Positions 51,681 to 64,000 of a stretch of 64,000 nucleotides of DNA are shown in pieces. Source of the stretch: Sistotremastrum niveocremeum HHB9708. Lineage: Eukaryota > Basidiomycota > Agaricomycetes > Sistotremastrales > Sistotremastraceae. The translations under genes and the position numbers were made by a program. Position 1 is the stretch's first letter. Each line of letters opens with the position of its first letter. The DNA lies in the NCBI GenBank assembly GCA_001630475.1, contig KV419405.1, positions 66,900 to 130,899 of the forward strand, in the 5' to 3' direction. The notes under the pieces are model-generated. The model saw only the letters and a list, made by a program, of their open reading frames with translations, ran no database searches and was not told the DNA's origin.

Positions 51681-52107
51681 GCAACCCTGACTCCAGTGAA
51701 GCCTGAGCAAATTCGGAGATTCTAAAAAGCCTATTTTATTGATCGTTTTGGTGCCGCTGTATTTCTCCGACTTATCATATGACGATGTTTTCCCATGAGA
51801 GAAGATCGCATTTTGCCACATGGATTTTATGTCTCGGTTCCACGCTGGGTATTCTGCGACGTTTAAGCACCACAACACAATACATAACAACTACTTAGTA
51901 TCGCCGTGAAGCGACAGACAGAGACGGGACTAGTAATAACGCACAGGAGATTTACCTGAAAATACAGCTGAACAAGCTCTGGGCACACAACACTATAGTG
52001 CGAGATGTATTCGAACACCACAAACAAGGAAACAGAGAAACAAGAAAAAATCAGAACAGTGGGAAACGATAGAACAAATATTTTCAGCGTTGTACAGTGA
52101 TCCTTGA
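51681..52107. other. Convergent intergenic stretch, no gene seen
   Basis: Lies between the stops of TFB4 (+) and TUP1 (-). A/T-rich tracts such as AAACAAGAAAAAA fit 3' untranslated sequence. No convincing ORF, repeat or RNA. Confidence 0.6.
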
Positions 52108-54373
52108 CTATTGGGGAGGCGCAGCAAAGCTCCCTAATGTGACGTTAAGTTCGAGGGTTCCCGACGAGGGAAGAATTACGTACATATTCTAGCTTGCCAG
52201 TCACCACTGCCAGTGGCAAGGTAATTTCCGGAGGGGCTGAGGTCAACAGAGATAACTGAAAGAAGAGGGCCCTTTAAGAACACATGTTTACCACGCGAAG
52301 TCGTCGGAAAGAAGCGTACCCGAGTTCTTGTGTCCCTGCAACGTGACTTGCATCTGCGCCGATCGGGCATCCCAGAATTGGACGCAACGATCTTTGGAGC
52401 CAGATACCACCCACTTGCCATCGTGTGATACGGCCACCGAAAGAACATAATCCTATCAAGTTCCATTTAGCACCCTGATGAAAGATGTGAGAAGCGAGGC
52501 ACGTCATACCTTATGCCCGACAAAATTCATGGTACATTGGCTTCCTTTCTCGCCACCTTGATTTGCGTTAGTTTCTCCTCGTGAAATGTCGCGGACATAT
52601 GACATACTTTTGACCGGATTTCTCAATAAGGGACCGACATCCCAATGCTTCAAGGACTTATCAAGACTTCCACTGACCAGCCCCTTTCCGTCAGGAGTAA
52701 AGGCAACGCTGTAGACGCTGTCTCTGTGCCCGTTCAATCTCTCGATCAGCTGACCGGTAGCGACATCCCAGATGCGAACGACAGTATCGAGACTGCCTGC
52801 GGCAACTAAGCGACCATCTGGGGAAATTGCGACAGAAGTGACGCCAGCATCAACTTGCTCCGGTTCATTAATCGTGAGGATCTTGCACTCATTTGTTTGC
52901 ATGTCCCATATGCGGGCGGTCCTGTCCCCTGAGCCCGAGACAATAAGACGTCCATCGCGTGAGAAATCAAGGGAGTAGATTTCTTGTTGGTGCCCCTTGA
53001 AGAAGGTGCGGATTTTCTTTTTAGAGATATCCCAGATCTAAAACGGGACGTGAGTACGTTAGAGTAGTGCCCTGGATAGACACTAACTCGAATTTGTTTG
53101 TCCTCGGCGCCGGTCGCCAAATAGCGCCCGTCAGGGCTAAAACAAACGCTTCTAATGTAGAGGTCGCCGGTTTTTGAAGCAGCGTCATCCGCCAAGATGC
53201 TGGGAAAGAAGTCAGTGAGGATAGAAGACCGGCTTTTTATAGGGGTCCCTGACCAAACTTTTGATCCGGTCTTCGTGTCGTAAATCTGGGCTGTGCGGTT
53301 ACAACCGGTGGCGAGATACTTTCCATCGGCAGAAAAACGGACGCAGCACACAACACTAGGCACATAAAGAAGCTCAGGATGGGGCCATTAAGATGAAAAA
53401 ACGTGGCAGACCTCTCATGATTCAATGTGTGCACCAGCTGCACATCCAGAAGGCGTTTCGAAGCTTTTGAGCTGTACTGAGCAAGCCAGTCACTCCCCTC
53501 CTTGCGATACTCTTCGGTCTGACCGCCGTCTTCGGGGAACGTACCAGGGGCGAGGGCGCTAGATGGGGTTGACGCAGAGGCAGACGGCGGAACATCGCCG
53601 ACGTAAGGGCCTGACGTGGGCGGGGGTTTGCTGGATGAACCAGCGCTATAATAATCTATGAAAACAAGAGTGAGCCGTGGCAAGATCTGAGCCAAGGTTT
53701 AATTTACCTCGTCCATCACGGTCAGATTTCGGACGCTCCGACTTGATGCGTTTGAGGTCGCGGCTGTCTCTTTCACGGTCGCGTTCCCTGTCCCGGTCCC
53801 GTTCACGATCTCTGTCGGAACGTTCGCGGTCTTTGTCTCTGCCATAGTACGGATCGACATAGCTGGAGGAATTGGGTGCCCGATCTGAGCCCATTTGCTG
53901 CGGCGGGATTGGCAGGTTGGATTGGATTGGACCAGGACCCATTCCAGGAGCAGGTTGCTGGATACCACCAGGGGGTATAGCTTGTCTTGCAGCATGAAGT
54001 TCGGAACGAAGACGGGCTAGCTCCTCTTCGTATTGCTGGCGAATTTTAGCATGCTGACTTTCGAGTTCATAAAGTGATTGGCGAATAATGTTGACTTCGT
54101 TGACTTGGCTGGTCACTGGTTGGCGGCGATGGGAATTAGGCGACATGACAGGATTGCAAAGGGCTACATACCGTTTGAATCAAGATCGTCTCGCTGGGCT
54201 CTTGCAACACTGGCTTCCTGGGAGAGCGACTCGAACTCCTGTCTGATGATCTCGATGGATTCTTGAAGACGAGCGGCAGAGTGGGCGACGATGTTGGTGG
54301 GAGGCTGAGGGGGAGCGCCGGTTGGCTGGAGGGAGCGGTGCTGATGACGGCGGGAACGATGAGCAGAGTCCAT
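52108..54373 (-). CDS. TUP1: General transcriptional co-repressor Tup1 (WD40)
   Basis: ATG at 54373 gives [20 protein letters not shown], then the tetramerisation helix ([20 protein letters not shown] and INIIRQ-type [20 protein letters not shown]). A linker rich in RD/RE dipeptides (about 53710-53870) and a Q/P/G-rich stretch follow. The WD40 propeller starts at [18 protein letters not shown] and continues with [80 protein letters not shown] and [20 protein letters not shown]. It ends IWSFAAPPQ-TAG. Tup1 represses genes together with Cyc8/Ssn6. Seven blades are expected and six or seven are visible. About ten short introns. Confidence 0.94.
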
Positions 54374-54583
54374 TTTTGATGGTGAGGGGAAAGGGGAAAA
54401 GGGGACGGACGGGAAGAGGAGAGCTTACATTATATATGGTAGAAGACATTTGAGCGTGTAGTGCAACGTCGACGGGAGACTCAGATTGGATAAACAAGGC
54501 ACAAACATTGGATGCATAAAGACTCCGGAAATTCATTTATTATTCACAAACGGCGCTTCTATTTCCCACGAATGTGCTTCCGT

Positions 54584-55630
54584 TTATGTCGCTGTCCCTG
54601 TCTCTTCCCGAGCTTCTGTCCGCGCTTCTCTCTCCCGGAGTTCCCGCTCCAGCCGGTCCCGCTCGGCTTGTCGCATCCGCATGATCGTCGCCGTCTCAAA
54701 GTCCACGCTCGGCGGAGGAGCCGCCTGCCATCCGTTAGCCGGGCTGCCCGGACCCCCAAGCAGCGCACTCACCTTCTCTGCCTGCAGCCACCGCACCGCC
54801 TCTGGCTCCTGCCCGCCCGCCCAGCCCACCTCCATGTCGTCCAGCCCGCCCCCCGCCTTCCCTCTCGCGCACACCGCCGAAAACGCGTCCCCGACCTTTG
54901 CAAACGGGACGAGCGCAACCACAGTCTTGGCTGGCTTGTCAGGGCTCTTCTTTGGTGCCTTCATCGATATCACTATCGACCCCTCATCCACGTCCCCAAA
55001 TCGTCGCATCCACTGTCCAAGCGCCGCCGCAGTCACGAGCTCTGGATATCTCGCGATGGCATACTTGAGTCGAATGGTAGTGTCCAAGGGGCCCAAGTCC
55101 TGCTTCTGCTCCGTTGTCTTTGCTGCCTTTGCTGCTGCTGCCGCCCTCTCTGCTGCCTTCAGCTCGGCCTCTTCTCTCATCTTCCTGCCCTCTTCCTTCA
55201 CCCTCTCATTCTCTTCTTCTCTCTGCTTGCCCTTCTTCTTCTCGTCCTCTTTTCGTCTCTTGAACTCTCGTTCCGCAGCCTCCAGCTCCTCCTGCATGCC
55301 CTTGCGTTTGTTGTCATATTTCGCGAACCGTTCCTTGTGAGCCTCCTTCAGCCGCACTTTGGCATCCAACGCCAGTCGTCGTATCGGATCCAACAACAGC
55401 TCATAGGCTTGATTCAGCTCGTGAAATTTGTGCGCCGCTTGAGGATTATTCGGATGCTGCAAGTCCAATGAGTCAGGAACCGTGGCTTGAAGCTCGATGA
55501 CGAGACTACTCACTCTGTCGGGGTGAACTTTGAGCGATCGTTGTCTGTACGCGGTCCTTATCTCGCCCTCTGTAGCTTCCATCGTGATTCCCAATAGATC
55601 ATAAGCATTTTCTTCTTCCAGAGGTGCCAT
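54584..55630 (-). CDS. J-domain protein, DNAJC17/Cwf23-like splicing co-chaperone
   Basis: ATG at 55630 (GCCATGG) gives MAPLEEENAYDLLGITMEAT, then TAYRQRSLKVHPDR with the HPD motif. A 57-nt intron (55513-55457) removes a frame-neutral stretch and joins to HPNNPQAAHKFHELNQAYEL. A very long charged helix follows (EAAEREFKRRKEDEKKKGKQ and on), then a small folded part (TTIRLKYAIARYPELVTAAA) that fits the RRM-like C-terminal domain of DNAJC17, and an R/E-rich tail ending EETGTAT. DNAJC17/Cwf23 works with the spliceosome. Two exons, about 330 residues. Its start is divergent from the phosphatase gene. Confidence 0.85.
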   Translation of the reverse strand: MAPLEEENAYDLLGITMEATEGEIRTAYRQRSLKVHPDRVSSLVIELQATVPDSLDLQHPNNPQAAHKFHELNQAYELLLDPIRRLALDAKVRLKEAHKERFAKYDNKRKGMQEELEAAEREFKRRKEDEKKKGKQREEENERVKEEGRKMREEAELKAAERAAAAAKAAKTTEQKQDLGPLDTTIRLKYAIARYPELVTAAALGQWMRRFGDVDEGSIVISMKAPKKSPDKPAKTVVALVPFAKVGDAFSAVCARGKAGGGLDDMEVGWAGGQEPEAVRWLQAEKVSALLGGPGSPANGWQAAPPPSVDFETATIMRMRQAERDRLERELREREARTEAREETGTAT

Positions 55631-55824
55631 GGCTGAGGGCAAGACGTCAAGGTTGCGTTGCGTGAGAATTTCGGAACCGTAACCCTCGCCGAACTTTCAG
55701 TCGCCGAGCCGTCGGAGTCCGAGGCGTTTATCCGAGCCTTTCCCTCGTTCCTCGCGTCCGAGGATCCCGATCTCGCCCGATCCTTTCCGACCACATTCGA
55801 CGGAGAAAATACAGCAGATCCACG

Positions 55825-55832
55825 CACGTGAC
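55825..55832. promoter_or_regulatory. CACGTGAC E-box in a divergent promoter
   Basis: CACGTGAC lies 13 bp before the phosphatase ATG (55845) and about 195 bp before the DNAJC17-like ATG (55630, - strand). Same motif as near 13452 and 42518. Site function is inference. Confidence 0.3.
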
Positions 55833-55844
55833 AATTGAAAATCA

Positions 55845-56915
55845 ATGAGTCTTTCTGTCTCTCGCCAGCTCGTCGTCTTCGACTTTGATTGGTACGAAAT
55901 ATTCATCTCTATATTCATCTCAGTATTCCGTATTCATTGCATCGCCCCTTCAGGTCTCTCGTCGATCAAGATACAGACAGATATGTCTTCGAGGTTCTTT
56001 CGCCAGCTCTCAGGCGAAAATTGAAAGATCTCAAGTCGTCTGTACAATGGACTGATCTTGTGTACGTCGAGATCATACATTGAGACTTGAATCTCGAATC
56101 TCAAGTTGATCGATGCACGCAGGGCGTTGTGCCTTGAAGATCTGCATAGTCAAGGTTTCACCCGTCAACAGATCGAGCACGCATTGCAGATCTTGCCTTT
56201 CGTACGTAGCATTTGTTAGTTTTGTCAGAGCTAAAACTTTATCATAGCACCCTGCCATGATTCGAGCTGTGACTGGTCTGAAAGCCGCCACGCATGTGGA
56301 CACGACGTTCTTTTGTCTCTCCAACTCAAATGCGGTATTCATATCCACAATCCTTAACGTGCGTTTCGCCTTGCTACGACGTATACTCTTGCTCAACAAT
56401 TTAAATGTAGCACAAAGGCTTGCAAAACCAATTCGACGAAATCGTCACAAACCCCGCAGAGTGGGACGCGTCAGGCCTGCTAAAGTTAAGGCGTCGTGTT
56501 GATCCAACAGGCCCCCAACACAAATGTCAAGTCGGATGCAGCCCGAATATGTGCAAAGGTAGGCAGATGGCTCGATGTCCAACTGGCACGTGCGTCCTAA
56601 CACGTTTGGCAAATAGGTGACGAGTTGGATGACTTCCTCAAGAGGCGTGGGCCGGATTACGAGCGTATAACTTATATCGGAGACGGTTCCAATGACTTTT
56701 GTCCAATTCTACGACTTCGAAGGTGAGCTAGTTCCTCATTCGTTTCTCCCCTTTCTCATGTCCTCTGCAGCCAGGACTATGCGTTCGTGCGCAGGGGCCG
56801 AGGCTTGGAAGAACGAATTCAAAAGGAGGGCGAAGCAAAAGGACTCAAGGTGCAACTTCGCTATTGGGGAGGAGCATGGGAAGTCGAAGAGTTGTTCACC
56901 AAGCTGCTTCACTAG
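55845..56915 (+). CDS. HAD phosphatase of the PHOSPHO1/PLP-phosphatase type
   Basis: ATG at 55845 gives MSLSVSRQLVVFDFDW, spliced inside the Trp codon to SLVDQDTDRYVFEVLSP. D-x-D (FDFDW) is the HAD nucleophile pair. Then come VQWTDLVALCLEDLHSQG, FTRQQIEHALQILPF and HPAMIRAVTGLKAATHVDTT, then FFCLSNSNAVFISTILNH (the S/N motif II), VGCSPNMCKGDELDDFLKRR and TYIGDGSNDFCPILRLR (acid pair of motif IV). It ends GGAWEVEELFTKLLH-TAG. Substrates of the family are phosphoethanolamine, phosphocholine and pyridoxal phosphate. Which one applies here is unknown. Seven exons, all joins in frame. No membrane segment. Confidence 0.88.
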
Positions 56916-57212
56916 CTCATTTCTGTTTCGAGGGACGCAGTGATCCAATTTAGATGCCGCCAGCGAAGGGGTTTGTCATTTTAATACAGATGTTACAGAC
57001 GCTGCACAGCCACTAGTTTACCAATCTGACGAAATGCATTGTTGAAGATCAGTGGAAACGGAATGGACGCAATGAAAGCAAGGTGAAACACAATATATGA
57101 GGGGAAAATGAGATGCAGGAGGTTCGAGACTGAAACAGAACAGTAAAGAATAAAAGTGGCTTTATTTTTGTCCGCGAAGGAAATCATGATGAGACCCACG
57201 AAGATGAAGATA

Positions 57213-61332
<4,120 letters not shown>

Positions 61333-61655
61333 TGACTCTCAGATTATCGGTCAGGCGTCGAGGCGGAAAATACTGATTTTCTGCTTTTGGGACGAGATCA
61401 AGTGGAACCGGATGAGCTGGACGTCTTGCTTGATGGTCTGAACGACAAGTCTAGATCTGCGACACCCGAGTTGGTCGTAGGGTGCGCAGAGCTGTTTCGG
61501 CTGTCCTTATACGTCGCGCGCCATGATCAAATTAGAACTCCCAGGCCGCGCCATATCATGGGGATCATACTACCAACTAAAAAGCAAGAACACAGTAGAG
61601 ATAATAAGTATTACAAGTCCAGTCCAGTCCATTCCTCGCGTCCCAGAAAACCTGT
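61333..61655. other. YAK1 upstream region, no gene seen
   Basis: Lies between the YAK1 ATG and the CASP stop, both on -. A 90-codon frame on + (61387-61659) has no recognisable content and no splice signals. I treat it as chance. Confidence 0.55.
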
Positions 61656-64000
61656 CTAATTTCCGTATGGGATAGCCTTGGATCGGTCTGAACCAAGTGC
61701 GCTCTCATACGTCGTAAAAATAACCAGCACGTGAAGAGCCGTCGCATAGCATATGAAAGTTATTCGTGCTCTTCGACTACCGAGAATGTGACGTGTAAGA
61801 GCAAGTACTGCGCCTTCCACTGGATTGAGTGCCTGAACCGCACGAGACGCTTCCTGTTTTCGGAATGTTAGCATCACAGCCTACGACGGCGATATGGCAC
61901 TCACGCGACTCTGGAATGCGGCAAACGGATTCATGGCCTCTTCATACCGAGACTTGTATTTACCAAGATCATCTCCCGATCCAATGTTCAAGGCGTCTAA
62001 TGCGACCTTCGAAGGTCCGGCGCCGTCGTCTCGATAGCTTTGCATATACCTCACTTTCTCATAGAGTTTCAGGTTATCGCCTTGGAGTGTTTTTGACTCT
62101 GCACGAAGCTCAGAGATGACAGCCAGTTGCTTCCGTAGTTGCTGGAGGTAATTACGTAGTCAGCAGCCGTTGTGATTTATCCAAGGGAAAAGCCTTTATG
62201 TTACCTCTTCGAGTTCAGCGTTTCGTTGTCTGAATCGATCCCGCTGGCTTGTTACGATGGGCAAAATGGAAGTCTCGGCGGATGACGTGAATGGGATAGG
62301 ACTATGGTTCAAGGTGCGATCATCTTCGCCTGGGCTCCTCGTAGACGACACGTCTGGTGTTCCACGTCCGCCCAGCAAATTGAGTTCACCATTGCTATCA
62401 GGTGGTGTACTTGATTTGTGGACTTGCAGAAGATCGAGCTCAAGCTTCTCGTTGAGTTCCTTCTGCTTCTGTAGCTCTGCTTTGTGCTCCTCCAGCTCAG
62501 CCGATATTCTCGTGAGCGAGGCTTCCAGCTCTCCATGAAGAACCTAAAGGAAATGAATAAAACGATTTGATGCTCGTTGGGATGACCCACTCTGAACTTC
62601 GTCAATTCATCCAACATCCGTTTATTTTTTGATGCTAGAAGGACCTCCAGCGATTTGTTCTGGCCATCACTTTGTTTGGAGGAGTTGGGATTAGGCAATC
62701 TTAGGCCGTCGTCCTGATTCTGATCGCCATCAATGTCGTCTTCACTGTCATTGATGTCTGCGCCAGCAAATTCGACGAACTAAAATGCTGATCAGGATGA
62801 GACTGAGCATTCCGGCTTTTGGCTCACCTTCATTATCTCTAATTCTCGCTTGATCTCATCGTAATCTGAGAAACGTGAGATTTTTCTCTTCAGATTCTCA
62901 ATCTCGGATGCCTGGGACACCGTGAGATTACAGAAAGCACTAAACAAAACTACGCGGCTTACTTTGGAAGACACATCTCGCTCTAACGCTTCTATCTTTC
63001 GAGTGAGCTGGCGTTCGGCGTCTGCGGCAATGTCGCGCTGGTTATCGAGTGCACGAGACAGCTTCTCCTGAGAATTCTCAAGGGATTCAATCGTCGATTC
63101 GAAGGTCTTGATTCTTTCCACAGCAGCAGTATCAATACCAGCTCGGGATGCCTCGAGTTCGGCGCGGAGAATTTCCTGGTATGGGCTGTTTGTTACACTG
63201 GACATGAACTGATCGAACTGCATACGTTTCGTCGTTCGACGGCAGCTACACGGGTGTTAGCCCTTTCAAGGTCTGCCACGATGAGATCGAGTTCGGCCAG
63301 CCGCGCCACCGTTTCTTGATCTAGCAGAGCGAGGATTGCAGAGAATCATTCCTGACCGAGGTTGAGTCCTTACCTTGTCGTTCACTGTGATTGAGTAACT
63401 TCGCGTCCTTGCTCTCGTTCGACGTTCGAAGATCGCGGAGTTGACTCTTAGCTAATTCAACCTGACGAATGAAGTCCTTCTCCCTTGAGGGGTGTTGAGC
63501 CAGCCGCATGTGAAACATAACAGAAACAGCCTGACCTTTCTTGATAGTTCATAAGACGTTCATCATATGTTGCATGCATCTCATTCTCTTTCACAGCCAC
63601 TCTCTCCGCAATCATGACCTCCATCTTCTCCTCGAGAGTTTCCACTCGTTTCTCAGCCTTCTTACGCTCCTTTTCTGTGCTAGATTGAGCGTCCGCCTTC
63701 TTTTTGAGTTCAGCATTCTCTTCGCGCAGTCTTGCTATTTCGGACTCTAGCGAGGAAACTTGAGAGACTTTGACCGTCTGATCAACTGCGAGCTCGAGCA
63801 AAGGATATGGATCAGGGGCTTCGGCGAACACTTTGTAGACACTGAGGAATGCATTCTCAGAGAACTTGCACCGCCGAGTCAAAGAATCAATCTCGGTCTG
63901 ATACGCTGATTTACAGGGCGTTTCAGGACTTGGAATATGGCTCCGGTAGCTCCTCACCTTTCAAAAGCCCTTTGATAGCATTTAGCTTCTCCTCGTCGGG
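61656..64000 (-). CDS. COY1: Golgi coiled-coil protein CASP/Coy1 (partial, N-terminus outside window)
   Basis: At the window edge the frame reads PDEEKLNAIKGLLKG, then an intron and AYQTEIDSLTRRCKFSENAFLSVYKVFAEAPDPYPLLE, written in parts: the E-I-D-x-L-x-x-R and P-D-P-Y-P-L-L-E motifs are CASP hallmarks. Then comes a long coiled coil (EENAELKKKADAQSSTEKER, EREIEN-type NLKRKISRFSDYDEIKRELE). Near the end is EASRAVQALNPVEGAVLALT, then RITFICYATALHVLVIFTTY, the single tail-anchor helix, with a 17-residue lumenal tail. CASP/Coy1 tethers retrograde vesicles at the Golgi. Eight or more introns of about 50 nt. The 5' part lies beyond 64000. Confidence 0.9.

Noticed and set aside
61387-61659. 90-codon frame on + between YAK1 and CASP
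   Set aside because: No recognisable domain or splice signals; sits in the YAK1 upstream region.

Overview
The window is nuclear DNA from a basidiomycete fungus, most likely an agaricomycete. The evidence is dense genes of ordinary eukaryotic families, broken by many short introns of about 45 to 57 nt with GT..AG ends, plus a family mix typical of Basidiomycota (CSL transcription factor, fungal IDO, Mug190/tricalbin-like SMP-C2 protein, division 1 chitin synthase and a small secreted protein of a kind common in mushrooms). I see no plasmid, virus, CRISPR array, rRNA or tRNA. Exon joins were read by eye from splice signals and conserved family motifs, so gene ends are firmer than some internal joins.

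Layout. 0-9 kb: the end of a Q-rich gene, a RING/TRAF zinc-finger protein, a shelterin TPP1/Tpz1-like protein, Arf6, a BAX-inhibitor/LFG membrane protein and an R3H-like protein. 9-18.5 kb: a chitin synthase, delta-aminolevulinate dehydratase, a doubtful small ORF, a conserved unknown protein and a secreted protein. 18.5-21.2 kb: the only long gene-poor stretch, leading into a CSL (Su(H)/CBF1) transcription factor. 24-32 kb: indoleamine 2,3-dioxygenase, a small membrane protein, the Esa1 acetyltransferase, a BAG1-type co-chaperone and the Pbs2 MAP kinase kinase. 32.5-33.0 kb: a 507-bp hAT-like MITE with an 8-bp target duplication. 33-43.7 kb: an SMP/C2 lipid-transfer protein, Gcn5, an Erd1-like EXS protein, Snu23 and a TDP2-like phosphodiesterase. 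43.8-64 kb: cytosolic isoleucyl-tRNA synthetase, a membrane GNAT, an ER cyclophilin, TFIIH subunit Tfb4, Tup1, a DNAJC17-like protein, a PHOSPHO-type phosphatase, Yak1 and the Golgi coiled-coil protein CASP (cut by the window edge).

Taken together this is a housekeeping region rich in chromatin, transcription and signalling genes (Esa1, Gcn5, Tup1, CSL, Tfb4, Pbs2, Yak1). There is no sign of a metabolic cluster or a novel multi-gene system. The items most worth a second look are the TPP1/Tpz1-like telomere protein, a PCAF-type N-terminal domain on Gcn5, the MITE next to the SMP/C2 promoter, two apparent GC-AG introns in TFB4, a frame-neutral intron inside the J domain of the DNAJC17-like gene, and E-box palindromes in several promoters.
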